DNA of 64,000 bases from [Eubacterium] yurii (GCA_900167215.1 FUZS01000003.1:124001-188000); one strand, 5' to 3'. Counted from the first letter of the stretch, positions 46,375 to 56,172 are shown. Numbers and translations: made by a program. The notes: a model not told the origin generated them from the sequence alone.

Positions 46375-47724
46375 CTATTTTAATCTTTTTTCTAATGTTG
46401 ATTTTAATTCTTCATAACCACTCTTACCTAATAGAGCAAACATATTCTTTTTATAACTTTCTACACCTTCCTGATCAAAAGGGTTAACATTATTTATATA
46501 TCCACTTATTGCACAAGCGTATTCGAAAAAATAAATCAAATATCCCAAATTATAAGAATTTAGTTTTTCTATATTTATAACAAGATTAGGAACATCTCCA
46601 TCGATATGTGCCAGCATAGTTGCTTTCATAGCATTATGATTTACAAAATCTACAGATTTTCCTTCTAAGTAGTTAAGTCCATCTAAATCCTGCTCATCTT
46701 TTTTTATAATTACATCCGATTTTGCTTGACCTATATTGATTACAGTTTCAAAAATATTTCTATTTCCATCTTGGATAAATTGTCCCATTGAGTGAAGATC
46801 AGTAGAAAAAATCACACTTGCAGGGAAAATTCCCTTTTGGTCTTTTCCTTCACTTTCGCCATACAATTGTTTGAACCATTCACTGAAAAACATCATCTGT
46901 GGCTCGTAATTTACAAGTATTTCTGTTACCTTACCTTTTCTATACAAAATATTTCTTAAAATGGCATACAAAACAGCGTCATTTTCCATTATATCTGTTT
47001 TTGCAAACTCTTTTTGTGCATCCTCAGCACCTTTAAGAAGACAGTCTATGTTTATCCCTGCAACTGCTATAGGAAGTAAGCCCACTGCTGTTAGAACTGA
47101 ATATCTTCCTCCTATATCATCTGGAACAACGAATGTTTCATATCCTTCCTTTTCAGATAAATTTTTCAATGCACCCTTACTTTTGTCAGTAGTTGCAAAT
47201 ACCCTTGATCTCGCCCTATCTTTTCCATATTTACTTTCAAGTAAATCTTTAAGAACTCTAAAAGCAATCGCCGGTTCAGTAGTAGTTCCGGATTTTGATA
47301 TTACATTTATGGAAAAATCCTTATCTTTCAAAAACTCAGTAAGTTCAGCTAAATAAGTAGAAGAAATTGAATTACCAGCAAAAATTATCTTAGGAAGATT
47401 CCTTTCTTCCCTAGTCATAAAGTTTGAAAAATTATTTGAAAGAGCCTCTATAACTGCTCTTGCTCCTAAGTATGAACCACCTATACCAATTACTATTAGG
47501 TAATCAGAGTCTTCTTGAATTTTTTTTGATGCTTTAACTATTCTTTTAAATTCATCCTTATCGTAATCAGAAGGCAGATTTAACCATCCTGTAAACTCTT
47601 TTCCTGCTCCTGATTTAGTTGCCAAAAGCTCTTGAGACAATTTTGCTGTAGGTATCATATTTTCAATTTCATGTTGTTTTACAAACTTACTTGCACTCGT
47701 ATAATCAAATCTAAGATTCTTCAT
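46375..47724 (-). CDS. pgi: Glucose-6-phosphate isomerase
   Basis: 449 residues from [14 protein letters not shown], behind GGAGG. Glycolytic enzyme: [16 protein letters not shown], the SIS-fold phosphate loop [16 protein letters not shown], catalytic Glu region and HMGQFIQDG-like SMGQFIQDG. Standard length for the Gram-positive type. Confidence 0.97.
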   Translation of the reverse strand: MKNLRFDYTSASKFVKQHEIENMIPTAKLSQELLATKSGAGKEFTGWLNLPSDYDKDEFKRIVKASKKIQEDSDYLIVIGIGGSYLGARAVIEALSNNFSNFMTREERNLPKIIFAGNSISSTYLAELTEFLKDKDFSINVISKSGTTTEPAIAFRVLKDLLESKYGKDRARSRVFATTDKSKGALKNLSEKEGYETFVVPDDIGGRYSVLTAVGLLPIAVAGINIDCLLKGAEDAQKEFAKTDIMENDAVLYAILRNILYRKGKVTEILVNYEPQMMFFSEWFKQLYGESEGKDQKGIFPASVIFSTDLHSMGQFIQDGNRNIFETVINIGQAKSDVIIKKDEQDLDGLNYLEGKSVDFVNHNAMKATMLAHIDGDVPNLVINIEKLNSYNLGYLIYFFEYACAISGYINNVNPFDQEGVESYKKNMFALLGKSGYEELKSTLEKRLK

Positions 47725-47816
47725 AAGTCCTCCATAAATATACAAAAAGATTAATTTTTATAAAAAACTTCTCAAGACTATTATACCATATTTTGATTAT
47801 TTTATCTGAATTTTTA

Positions 47817-48746
47817 TTATTTATCTATATTATTTGAAATTATATCATCATATAGGATATCAACAATTTTATCGATATTCATATTTTCAACGTCTATCCA
47901 TTTAGAAAAATCATATCTTTTAAACCAGGTATATTGCCTTTTTGCATATCTTCTACTATCTCTTTTTATAAGCTTTATTGCATCTTCTTTTGAAATATCA
48001 CCTTCTAAATAAGAAAGTATCTGTCTATAACCTATTGCCTTCATCGACTGATTCTCAGACGTCAAACCCTTTTTCATAAGTTCTTCAACTTCTTCAACTA
48101 ACCCTTTAGTTATCATAGAATCTACACGTTTGTTTATATTTTTATATAAAATTTCTCTATCCATCTTGAGAACATACATATTAACTTTGTAATTCTGAAA
48201 TATTTTTACCTCTTCAAATGCTTTTATTTCGCCTGAATTATCAAGTATTTCCAAGGCACGAATTACTCTTTTTACATTATTTTTTTCTATTGTTGAAGCA
48301 ATTTTAGAGTTTTTACTAACTAACATATTATATAGAAAATCAATACCTTTCTCTTCAAAAATATTTCTATACTTACTCCTTATTTCTTCATTCTTTTTAG
48401 AAGAATTAAAGTCCATTTTATAAATTAAGGAATTTATATAAAGACCTGTTCCTCCCACTATTAAAGGAATTTTATCATTTGAAAACAAATCTTCTATTAT
48501 TTTAAGAGCATCCATTGAATAATCGCTAACACTATACTCATTACAAGGCTCAACTATATCAATCATATGGTGTTTAATTCCTTGCATTTCTTCTTTTCTT
48601 ATCTTCGCTGTACCTACATCCATTCCTCTATATATTTGCATAGAATCAGACGAAATAATATCTGTATTTAACTTTTGAGCAAGTTTTATAGATACTGCTG
48701 TTTTTCCTACAGCAGTGGGTCCACATATTATAACTATTTGTTTCAT
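47817..48746 (-). CDS. miaA: tRNA dimethylallyltransferase
   Basis: 309 residues. Adds dimethylallyl to A37 of tRNAs. P-loop ICGPTAVGKTAVS, catalytic Asp block SSDSMQIYRGMDVGTAKI, and IVGGTGLYINSLI. Ends RYAKRQYTWFKRYD, characteristic of MiaA. Starts 5 nt after the CobD-like gene; its SD GGAGG lies inside that gene. Confidence 0.97.
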   Translation of the reverse strand: MKQIVIICGPTAVGKTAVSIKLAQKLNTDIISSDSMQIYRGMDVGTAKIRKEEMQGIKHHMIDIVEPCNEYSVSDYSMDALKIIEDLFSNDKIPLIVGGTGLYINSLIYKMDFNSSKKNEEIRSKYRNIFEEKGIDFLYNMLVSKNSKIASTIEKNNVKRVIRALEILDNSGEIKAFEEVKIFQNYKVNMYVLKMDREILYKNINKRVDSMITKGLVEEVEELMKKGLTSENQSMKAIGYRQILSYLEGDISKEDAIKLIKRDSRRYAKRQYTWFKRYDFSKWIDVENMNIDKIVDILYDDIISNNIDK

Positions 48747-48751
48747 AATGT

Positions 48752-49855
48752 TTAATAATTAAGATTATCCTCCAAATATTTTTTTATATACAAAAAAATC
48801 TTATCATTATTTTCTATGTCTTTTATGGCTATTCTTATTGAATTATTATCCATATTTTTATAATTATCAAGAACTCTGACAAGTATATTTTTATTTTCAA
48901 GTAAATCAAACTGCAATTTTTCAACAGATATATTATAAAACTTAATGCAAAAAAAACACGTATTTGTTAGACTAATGTCTAAATCATTAAGAAATATATA
49001 CTTATTATATAATCTTTCTATCTCAGATGTATAGTATTTTTTAGTAGAATCATAAAAATTTCTATCAATTTTTGAAAGCTCAAAAGCTATACTTTCAGCT
49101 AATATATTGACACTCCATGGTTTTTTTACCTGGTTCAATAATTTATTAAATTCGAAACTGCTACAAAAACAATATCCTAATCTTGCGCCAGTCATCGCAA
49201 AAAATTTTGTTATTGCATTTATAATAATAAGATTATCATAACTTGAAATATATCTTTTTAAAGAATATTTATCATTATAACAAAAATCTATAAAAGTTTC
49301 ATCTACTAACAAAAAAATATTATTATTCTTACAAAAATCGAGTAAAGCTTCAAGTTTGTATATTTTTCCTGTAGGATTATTGGGATTGCAAATAATAAGA
49401 ATATCCGGAAGTTCACAATTCTTAAAAATATTATCTTTTATATCTTTAAAATGTATCTTATCTATATTATCAAGTAAATTAATATCTAATTCTATTGTAT
49501 TTTTTTTAAAATAATTACAAGCTCTTTCATACTCACTAAATGTAGGATGAAATATACCTACATTTTTAAATATGTCCAAGCTTAGTATGTCATACATAAC
49601 TTCAGTTGCACCGTTAGCCACATAAATACAAGACGGATCAAGATTATATATTAACGATACCGATTCTTTCAATTTATTATAATTTATATCAGGGTATCTG
49701 CTAATATTGTTTATAATAGATTTAAGAATATCATCATAATTTATATCAGGAGAAAATATATTTATATTACTACTAAAATCTATGATATCATTAGCTTTCT
49801 TATTAAATTTTTTTGCAAAATATTCTATATTTGCACCATGATTACCTATGTACAT
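48752..49855 (-). CDS. CobD/HisC-like PLP aminotransferase or decarboxylase
   Basis: 367 residues, aminotransferase class I/II. N-terminal HGANIEYFAKKFNK and DFSSNINIFSP resemble threonine-phosphate decarboxylase CobD more than HisC. PLP sites: ANGATEVMYDIL, CNPNNPTG, VDETFIDF and the lysine in NAITKFFAMTGARLGY. No cobalamin or histidine gene is nearby, so the function is unassigned. Joined to miaA in one transcript. Confidence 0.8.
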   Translation of the reverse strand: MYIGNHGANIEYFAKKFNKKANDIIDFSSNINIFSPDINYDDILKSIINNISRYPDINYNKLKESVSLIYNLDPSCIYVANGATEVMYDILSLDIFKNVGIFHPTFSEYERACNYFKKNTIELDINLLDNIDKIHFKDIKDNIFKNCELPDILIICNPNNPTGKIYKLEALLDFCKNNNIFLLVDETFIDFCYNDKYSLKRYISSYDNLIIINAITKFFAMTGARLGYCFCSSFEFNKLLNQVKKPWSVNILAESIAFELSKIDRNFYDSTKKYYTSEIERLYNKYIFLNDLDISLTNTCFFCIKFYNISVEKLQFDLLENKNILVRVLDNYKNMDNNSIRIAIKDIENNDKIFLYIKKYLEDNLNY

Positions 49856-49966
49856 ATTTTTCTTCTCTTTCCGTTACCATATAGTAAATTATTTAAACAA
49901 TTTTTGTAAACACTAATAACTCTTACATATCACCAAAGTTAATCTTATTATGATGCTTGTTGAAAA

Positions 49967-50088
49967 CTAATACTAAAAACATATCAAAAAGCCTTGTAAT
50001 TTTATTAAAGCAATATTATTGATAATCTGCAAAACAAATAATTTGCTAAAATAACAATTTTGACATTATAAACGGTGATTAGTATAAA
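49967..50088 (+). repeat. Dispersed intergenic repeat, copy 3
   Basis: Begins CTAATACTAAAAACA, has AAAAAGCC in the same place as copies 1 and 2, and ends GGTGATTAGTATAAA. The middle is diverged but the distance between the conserved ends (113 nt from TAATACTAA to CGGTGATT) equals copy 1 exactly. Confidence 0.72.
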
Positions 50089-50090
50089 AT

Positions 50091-50154
50091 AAAAAATAGA
50101 TATTAACCTATAATATTTTACATAAATATTTAATAAGTTCAATATCTATTTTTT
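50091..50154 (-). terminator. Terminator of hbd
   Basis: AAAAAATAGATATT (50091-50104) and AATATCTATTTTTT (50141-50154), a perfect 14-bp inverted repeat. On the - strand T6 ends the hairpin. The loop is long (36 nt). Confidence 0.75.
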
Positions 50155-50175
50155 AAATTACTTAATTAATATATT

Positions 50176-51012
50176 TTAGTATTGGTAAATACCTTTACCG
50201 CTCTTTCTTCCAAGTTGTTTAGAACGAACTAATTTTCTCATTAGAGGGTGCGGTCTGTATTTAGAATCTGCAAATTCATTATATAACACTTCCATTATTG
50301 CTAAGCAAACATCCCAACCTATCAAATCTCCCAAAGCTAAAGGTCCCATAGGGTGATTTGCACCAAGTTTCATCGCAGTATCAATATCTTCAGGAGTTGC
50401 AAGACCATCAGCGTATATACCTACAGCTTCATTAATCATAGGTATTAATATTCTGTTAACTACAAATCCAGGTCCTTCATCTACTTCGACAGGAGTTTTT
50501 CCTATTTCTTTAGCTAATTCAACTATCTTATTTTTTACTTCATCGCTTGTAAGTTGTCCCTTAATTACTTCTACTAATGCCATCATCGGAACAGGATTGA
50601 AGAAATGCATACCTATTACTTTTTCCGGTCTACCTGTAGCTGCACCTATCGCTGTAATAGAAAGAGAAGATGTATTTGTAGCCAATATTGTCTTTTCATC
50701 GCAAACTTTATCAAGTTCTTCAAATATTGCCAATTTTATCTTTTCGTTTTCAGTAGCAGCTTCTATAATAAGATCGCAATCTTTCAAATCTTGAATATTA
50801 TCAGAAGTCGATATTCTTCCTAATGTGGCATCCATATCTTCTTTTGTCATTTTTTCCTTAGAAACCAACTTTTCAAGATTTTTTGTTATACTTTTTTTTG
50901 CATTTTCAAGAGCTGCAGGTATAACATCTCTTATTATAACTGTATGTTTTTTTGCAAGAACTTGAGCTATACCGCTACCCATAACACCTGATCCGATTAT
51001 TGCTATTTTCAT
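50176..51012 (-). CDS. hbd: 3-hydroxybutyryl-CoA dehydrogenase
   Basis: 278 residues. NAD-binding IAIIGSGVMGSGIAQVLA, catalytic His in GMHFFNPVPMMALVEVI, and NRILIPMINEA. Reduces acetoacetyl-CoA to (S)-3-hydroxybutyryl-CoA; the family is (S)-specific. SD AAAGGAAGG. Has its own promoter and terminator although in the butyrate block, so it may be expressed apart from bcd-etfBA. Confidence 0.97.
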   Translation of the reverse strand: MKIAIIGSGVMGSGIAQVLAKKHTVIIRDVIPAALENAKKSITKNLEKLVSKEKMTKEDMDATLGRISTSDNIQDLKDCDLIIEAATENEKIKLAIFEELDKVCDEKTILATNTSSLSITAIGAATGRPEKVIGMHFFNPVPMMALVEVIKGQLTSDEVKNKIVELAKEIGKTPVEVDEGPGFVVNRILIPMINEAVGIYADGLATPEDIDTAMKLGANHPMGPLALGDLIGWDVCLAIMEVLYNEFADSKYRPHPLMRKLVRSKQLGRKSGKGIYQY

Positions 51013-51081
51013 AGTAATCCTTCCTTTCTAAGTACAAACTATTTTTAATAATATTATATGCATAATACCAAATAAAAAGAT

Positions 51082-51111
51082 ATTATACACATATAGGTTA
51101 ATATATTACAA
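51082..51111 (-). promoter_or_regulatory. Promoter of hbd
   Basis: On the - strand TTGTAA (51111-51106), 18 nt, TATAAT (51087-51082), 70 nt before the hbd ATG. Confidence 0.65.
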
Positions 51112-51195
51112 TAATACATCAAAATATTTAAAAAGATATTAATTTTATTAAATTTTTGAGCATATATTGACAAAAAATTAAGTTTATAAATATTT

Positions 51196-51230
51196 TCAAA
51201 AAATTATGATTTGAAATCATACAAATCATC
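51196..51230 (-). terminator. Terminator of bcd-etfB-etfA
   Basis: On the - strand ATGATTTG (51229-51222), 8-nt loop, CAAATCAT (51213-51206), then AATTTTTT. It follows etfA directly. Confidence 0.82.
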
Positions 51231-51241
51231 ATTTTTTAGTT

Positions 51242-52261
51242 TTACTCAACTTTCTTTTTGGCTTTTTCTGCTTCTATAAGTTTAGTTAATTCAGGAATAA
51301 CTTTGTTAATATCTCCAACTATTCCCAAATCAGCCGCTTGGAACATAGGAGCATCAGGATTTTTATTCACTGCAATTATAAGATCTGACTCTTCCATTCC
51401 TGCAAGATGTTGTATAGCTCCAGATATACCAAGTGCAAAATACAAATTAGGTCTTACAGTTTTACCAGTTTGTCCAACTTGAAGTTCTTTTTCCAACCAT
51501 CCTGAATCTACAGCTGCTCTTGAACCTGATACTGTTCCTCCAACAGCCTTTGCCAACTCGTCAGCAAGTGCTATATTTTCTTTTGAGCCAAATCCTCTAC
51601 CTGCTGATACAAGGATTTTGGCATCTTCTATTTTTATTTTCTTCTTAGTTTCAACAACTTCTTCAAGAATTTCTACATTAAAATCTGTATCTTTAAAATC
51701 AACTTTAAAGTTTTCTACTTTAGATTGTTTTGACTTATCTTCATCAAGTTTTTGCATTACACCCGGTCTTACAGTAGCCATTTGAGGTCTAAATTCCTTA
51801 CAAATTATTGTTGCCATTATATTACCACCAAATGCAGGTCTTGTCATCAAAAGATGTCCTGTTTCTTCATCTATTTCCAATCCGGTACAATCAGCAGTAA
51901 GTCCTGTATGAACCCTTGCAGATACTCTTGGAGCTAAATCTCTACCTATTGAAGTGGCACCAAATAACATGATTTCAGGTTTTTTGGCTTGAACTACTTC
52001 AAAAAGAGCTTTTGTATAGGGCTCAGTCATATATCTTCCCAATCTATCGTCTTCAATTACTATAACATTATCTGCTCCATAGTGTGAAAGAGTAGCTGTA
52101 AGAGAGCTTACTCCTTTTCCTACAATAACTGCAGTGACATCTGTATTTCTTTTTTCAGCTAACTCTTTTCCTTTACCGATAAGTTCAAGAGAAACATTTT
52201 GAATATGGTTATCTCTTTGTTCCACAAAGACATAAACACCCTTATAATCTTGCAAATTCAT
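51242..52261 (-). CDS. etfA: Electron transfer flavoprotein alpha subunit
   Basis: 339 residues from MNLQDYKGVYVFVEQ; this ATG lies 7 nt after AAGGTGG, while GTG 52267 is too near the SD. C-terminal FAD domain RPNLYFALGISGAIQHLAGM and NKNPDAPMFQAADLGIVGD. Works with EtfB and butyryl-CoA dehydrogenase, in Clostridia often as a flavin-bifurcating complex that reduces ferredoxin with NADH and crotonyl-CoA. 6 nt after etfB; the last gene before a terminator. Confidence 0.97.
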   Translation of the reverse strand: MNLQDYKGVYVFVEQRDNHIQNVSLELIGKGKELAEKRNTDVTAVIVGKGVSSLTATLSHYGADNVIVIEDDRLGRYMTEPYTKALFEVVQAKKPEIMLFGATSIGRDLAPRVSARVHTGLTADCTGLEIDEETGHLLMTRPAFGGNIMATIICKEFRPQMATVRPGVMQKLDEDKSKQSKVENFKVDFKDTDFNVEILEEVVETKKKIKIEDAKILVSAGRGFGSKENIALADELAKAVGGTVSGSRAAVDSGWLEKELQVGQTGKTVRPNLYFALGISGAIQHLAGMEESDLIIAVNKNPDAPMFQAADLGIVGDINKVIPELTKLIEAEKAKKKVE

Positions 52262-52273
52262 ATCCACACCACC

Positions 52274-53062
52274 TTATATTAAAAACTGTTCTTTTAGTTT
52301 ATCCAAAATTATTTTTGCGCCTTCTTTTGCTTCAACATCAAAAACTTTTCCCGCAGTCTTAGCTCCCTTTGTAAAGCTCTTTTTAACATTAGTTGGTGAG
52401 CCTTTTAGACCAAGGTTGGCAGGATCAACTACTATGTCATTTACATTCCAAACCTTTACTATACCTTCTTCTCTGAAAGAGTCATAAATTCTTGAAACTC
52501 TCATGTATCTCGGTTGATTCATTCCACCAAGTGTAGTTATAAGGCAAGGTGTTTTGACTTTTAGAATTTGATATCTGTCTTCATATTGTCTTCTTACTTT
52601 TATAAATCCTTCGCCTATTTCCTGTATCTCTTCAACATATGAAATACTAGGTAAACTAAGGTGTTCTGCAATTTGAGGTCCAACTTGAGCAGTATCTCCA
52701 TCTATGGCTTGTCTACCTGCTATAATAAGATCATAGTCAAGTTTTTTTACTAATCCTGCAACTGCAGAAGATGTAGCCCAAGTATCTGAACCTGCAAAAG
52801 CTCTATCGGTTAATAAGATAGTTTCATCCGCTCCCATTGCATAAGCCTCTCTCAATGCAACATCAGCCTGAGGAGGTCCCATTGTAACAACTGTTACTTT
52901 TGCTCCAGTAGTTTCTTTAATTTTCAGCGCTTCTTCCAAGCCGGCTTTATCGTCCGGATTTATTATGCTTGGAACACCTTCTCTTATAAGTGTTCCCGTT
53001 TTTGGATCCAACTTTACTTCAGTAGTATCCGGAACTTGTTTTATACAAACAACTATATTCAT
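52274..53062 (-). CDS. etfB: Electron transfer flavoprotein beta subunit
   Basis: 262 residues. MNIVVCIKQVPDTTEVKLDP start and the nucleotide-binding DLIIAGRQAIDGDTAQVGPQ. In bifurcating complexes this subunit holds the second FAD. Good SD GGAGG. Between bcd (12 nt) and etfA. Confidence 0.97.
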   Translation of the reverse strand: MNIVVCIKQVPDTTEVKLDPKTGTLIREGVPSIINPDDKAGLEEALKIKETTGAKVTVVTMGPPQADVALREAYAMGADETILLTDRAFAGSDTWATSSAVAGLVKKLDYDLIIAGRQAIDGDTAQVGPQIAEHLSLPSISYVEEIQEIGEGFIKVRRQYEDRYQILKVKTPCLITTLGGMNQPRYMRVSRIYDSFREEGIVKVWNVNDIVVDPANLGLKGSPTNVKKSFTKGAKTAGKVFDVEAKEGAKIILDKLKEQFLI

Positions 53063-53074
53063 AATCTATCCTCC

Positions 53075-54214
53075 TTATTTCAACAATGAACCTGATATAA
53101 CCATTCTTTGAACTTCACTTGTTCCTTCATATATTTCAGTTATCTTCGCATCCCTCATCATTCTTTCGACAGGATAATCTCTTGTATATCCATATCCACC
53201 GAATAATTGAACGCATTTTGTAGTTACTTTCATTGCAGTTTCAGCTGCAAACAATTTTGCATGCGCAGCAGGAACAGAATAAGGAAGCCCATTATCTTTA
53301 CAATATGCAGCCTTGTAAACTAAGAGTCTTGCTGCTTCTATCATATTTGCAAGATCAGCCAATTGGAATTGAGTATTTTGGAACTTAGATAGAGATCTTC
53401 CAAATTGTTTTCTCTCTTGAACATAACCTATAGTTTCATCCAAAGCACCTTGAGCAATACCAAGAGCTTGAGCAGCTATGCCTATTCTTCCGCCATCCAA
53501 AGTTTGCATAGCAACCTTAAATCCTTTACCTTCTTGAGAAAGCAAGTTTTCAGCAGGAACAATACAATCTTCAAATATTAGTTCACAAGTAGCAGAACCT
53601 CTTATACCCATTTTCTTTTCATGAGGACCTGTAGAAAATCCCTTAAACCCTCTTTCAACTATAAATGATGATATTCCTCTATTTCCTTGAGATTTATCAG
53701 TCATAGCCATTACAATGTAAGTATCAGCTTCATCACCATTAGTTATGAATATTTTGGATCCGTTAAGTACATAGTGATCTCCATTTTTTACTGCTGTTGT
53801 CTGTTGCATAGATGCATCTGTACCTGCATTAGGTTCTGTAAGCCCAAAAGCACCAAGATGCTTTCCTTGTGCTAAAGGTACAAGATATTTTTGTTTTTGT
53901 TCTTCAGTACCAAATTTTTCTATAGGCCCTGCACCTAAAGAAGTATGTGCAGAAAGTATAACACCTGTAGTCGCACAAACTCTTGACAACTCTTCAACAG
54001 CCATAATATAACCGAGATTATCTCCACCCTCTCCGCCATATTTTTTAGCTATAGGTATTCCCATAAATCCTGCTTTTACCATCTTTTCAACATTTTCTCT
54101 TGGAAATCTTTCCAGTTCATCAACTTCAGCTGCATTAGGCTTGATTTCCGTTTCAGCAAATTCTCTATACATTTGTCTGAGTAATTGATGCTCTCTTGAT
54201 AGACCAAATTCCAT
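53075..54214 (-). CDS. bcd: Butyryl-CoA (acyl-CoA) dehydrogenase
   Basis: 379 residues. FAD-binding FGLTEPNAGTDASMQQT and FITNGDEADTYIVMA, catalytic Glu in KITEIYEGTSEVQRMVI, and LFGGYGYTRDYPVERMMRDA, as in short-chain acyl-CoA dehydrogenases. Reduces crotonyl-CoA to butyryl-CoA with EtfAB. SD AAGGAGG. First gene of bcd-etfB-etfA. Confidence 0.97.
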   Translation of the reverse strand: MEFGLSREHQLLRQMYREFAETEIKPNAAEVDELERFPRENVEKMVKAGFMGIPIAKKYGGEGGDNLGYIMAVEELSRVCATTGVILSAHTSLGAGPIEKFGTEEQKQKYLVPLAQGKHLGAFGLTEPNAGTDASMQQTTAVKNGDHYVLNGSKIFITNGDEADTYIVMAMTDKSQGNRGISSFIVERGFKGFSTGPHEKKMGIRGSATCELIFEDCIVPAENLLSQEGKGFKVAMQTLDGGRIGIAAQALGIAQGALDETIGYVQERKQFGRSLSKFQNTQFQLADLANMIEAARLLVYKAAYCKDNGLPYSVPAAHAKLFAAETAMKVTTKCVQLFGGYGYTRDYPVERMMRDAKITEIYEGTSEVQRMVISGSLLK

Positions 54215-54546
54215 TTATTTTCCTCCTTAACACAAAATACAAATATTACAGTTTTACTTACATCTAAACATCTTTCAAAATATTTAATTAAAAATTGATA
54301 CTAATAAATAACAAATAAATGATAAGACATAAGTAAACTAAATAATATCAAATAAAATGATTAGATACATATTTTTGTAAAAAAATATTCTAAATCTAAT
54401 TAAAAAATATATAATGTAAATTTGCACAATTTAAATATATACAAAATTTACGAAAGCATGTTAAATATGTATATTGACTTTAGTCAAGTAAATAACCAAA
54501 AAAAAAGTTATCCACTTGACTAAAGTCCGTGCAAATTTAGATATAA
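54215..54546. other. Intergenic region between thl and bcd with composite hairpin
   Basis: 332 bp, AT-rich. The only structured part is the inverted-repeat complex at 54418-54541 behind thl. A bcd promoter must lie within it, but no clear -35/-10 pair was found. Confidence 0.75.
54418..54541 (-). repeat. Nested inverted repeats behind thl, probable terminator
   Basis: Outer arms TAAATTTGCAC (54418-54428) and GTGCAAATTTA (54530-54540 approx.). Inner arms GACTTTAGTCAAGT (54477-54490) and ACTTGACTAAAGTC (54513-54526 approx.), then AATAAC/GTTAT around a T9 run. Each inner arm is itself palindromic. Located right after the thl stop on the - strand. Confidence 0.75.
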
Positions 54547-55725
54547 CTATCTTTCTACTATTAATGCAGTACCTTGTCCTCCACCTATACAAAGTGTAGC
54601 AAGTCCTTTTTTCTTACCTGTTCTTTTCATTTCATAAAGTAGTGTTGTCAATATTCTTGCTCCAGATGCACCTATTGGGTGACCTATCGCTATTGCACCG
54701 CCATTTACATTTGTTTTTTCAGGATCCAATTTAAGTTCCTTAACAACCGCACAAGATTGTGCAGCAAACGCCTCGTTAGCTTCCACCAAATCTATGTCTT
54801 CTATTTTCAATCCTGCTTTTTCCAAAGCCTTAGTACTTGCAGGAACAGGTCCTATACCCATTATTGAAGGGTCTACGCCTGCTGACGCATACGATACTAT
54901 CTTTGCTAGTGGTTCAATACCTAATTCTTTTGCCTTATCTTCACTCATAACAATAAGACAAGCAGCACCATCATTTATACCTGATGCGTTACCAGCTGTA
55001 ACAGAGCCATCTTTTTTGAATGCTGGTTTAAGTTTTCCAAGCAATTCCATAGTTTGACCATATTTTATAAATTCATCTTTATCTATTACAGTTACATTAC
55101 CTTTTTTATCTTTTATTTCAACGCCAACTATCTCTTCATCAAATTTTCCTGCTTTTTGAGCAGCCTCTGCTTTATTTTGGCTGGCAACTGCAAATTGGTC
55201 TTGTTGTTCTCTTGTTTGCTTCCATTGATCGTTTATATTTTCTGCAGTAATTCCCATATGATAACCGTTAAAAGCATCAGTAAGACCATCTTTTATCATT
55301 ACATCTACAGCTGAAGTATCTCCCATTCTCGCCCCATATCTCATCTTAGGCAATACATAAGGAGAATTTGTCATTGACTCAGTTCCTCCGGCAAGTACTA
55401 TTTCAGCATCTCCAGCTTTTATAAGTTGGGCTGCTAAAGAAACAGCTCTAAGTCCTGAACCACAAACCTTGTTAATAGTCATAGCCGGAACTTCTTTAGG
55501 TATACCAGCATTTATTGCTACCTGTCTTGCAGGATTTTGCCCCAATCCAGCTTGAAGTACATTCCCCAGTATAACTTCATCAATTTTTGCAGGATCAATT
55601 CCAGCTCTCTTAATAGCTTCCTTAGCAGCTACTACTCCAAGGTCAATACCAGAAAGCGGTTTTAATGCTCCTCCGAAACTTCCTACAGGTGTTCTTACCG
55701 CACTTGCTATAACAACATTTTTCAT
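54547..55725 (-). CDS. thl: Acetyl-CoA acetyltransferase (thiolase)
   Basis: 392 residues. Condenses two acetyl-CoA. Nucleophile Cys in [17 protein letters not shown], His in [17 protein letters not shown] and second Cys in [21 protein letters not shown]. First committed step to butyryl-CoA here. 514 nt of non-coding DNA precede it, with an operator-like inverted repeat and a cre-like site around its -10. Confidence 0.98.
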   Translation of the reverse strand: MKNVVIASAVRTPVGSFGGALKPLSGIDLGVVAAKEAIKRAGIDPAKIDEVILGNVLQAGLGQNPARQVAINAGIPKEVPAMTINKVCGSGLRAVSLAAQLIKAGDAEIVLAGGTESMTNSPYVLPKMRYGARMGDTSAVDVMIKDGLTDAFNGYHMGITAENINDQWKQTREQQDQFAVASQNKAEAAQKAGKFDEEIVGVEIKDKKGNVTVIDKDEFIKYGQTMELLGKLKPAFKKDGSVTAGNASGINDGAACLIVMSEDKAKELGIEPLAKIVSYASAGVDPSIMGIGPVPASTKALEKAGLKIEDIDLVEANEAFAAQSCAVVKELKLDPEKTNVNGGAIAIGHPIGASGARILTTLLYEMKRTGKKKGLATLCIGGGQGTALIVER

Positions 55726-55751
55726 AAGTTCCTCCTACTTTAAGATATAAT

Positions 55752-55832
55752 ATAGCGTTTACTAAAATGTTAATTTTGTGTTTTATAATTATACAACAAA
55801 ACCAAAAACCAAAAAATAAGTAAGTAAACACT
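55752..55832 (-). promoter_or_regulatory. thl promoter region with flanking inverted repeat and cre-like box
   Basis: AGCGTTTACT (55754-55763) and AGTAAACACT (55823-55832) form a 10-bp inverted repeat with one mismatch around the TATAAT at 55793-55788. On the - strand the box nearest the gene reads TAGTAAACGCTATAT, matching 8 of 10 fixed positions of the cre consensus. Candidate CcpA control; untested. Confidence 0.45.
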
Positions 55833-56090
55833 GAGAAAACATAAATCTAAAAATAAAAAATAATTTAGATTTCTTTTTGATTATAACACAATGATTAGTA
55901 TTTTTCAATACAAACTTAAAATTAACTTCGTTAAATTATTAAAAAATCTCTACCAAAAAAACATTATCATATAAATTCACTATAAAATAAATCAATATAA
56001 ATTAAGATAGATATCTAACTTATTATCATAATTTTATTAGGAATTGAAAATATAATAAAAAACTAATCATAAATATTAACTTGACAACAG

Positions 56091-56172
56091 TATTAATCAA
56101 AATAATTGTAACTTAATCTTACATAATATAGAAAAATATTATAAATAAAAATACTGTGTCAAGTATTGTATT
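56091..56172. repeat. Inverted-repeat unit related to 28782-28853
   Basis: Left arm ACTTGACAACAGTATT, right arm AATACTGTGTCAAGT; the right arm goes on to TGTGTCAAGTATTGTATT, one base different from the copy at 28.84 kb. Outside these, AAATTAAGATA (55999-56009) and TATCTTAATTT (56206-56216) form an outer pair, so the nested design is repeated. Confidence 0.65.

Larger units (their letters stand above)
49856..50175. other. Intergenic region containing repeat copy 3 and hbd terminator
   Basis: 320 bp between hbd stop and the CobD-like gene start. It contains the dispersed repeat at 49967-50088 and the hairpin at 50091-50154; the rest is AT-rich with no ORF. Confidence 0.8.

Noticed and set aside
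46961-47356. 131-codon plus-strand ORF opposite pgi
   Set aside because: Complement of a strongly conserved coding sequence, no SD or promoter.
54293-54308. TTGATACTAATAAATA as a fourth copy of the dispersed repeat
   Set aside because: It resembles one end only; no partner end at about 115 bp and no AAAAAGCC block.
55890-55906. ATGATTAGTATTTTTCAA as another repeat end
   Set aside because: Only the end-like motif is present and the opposite end is missing on either side.
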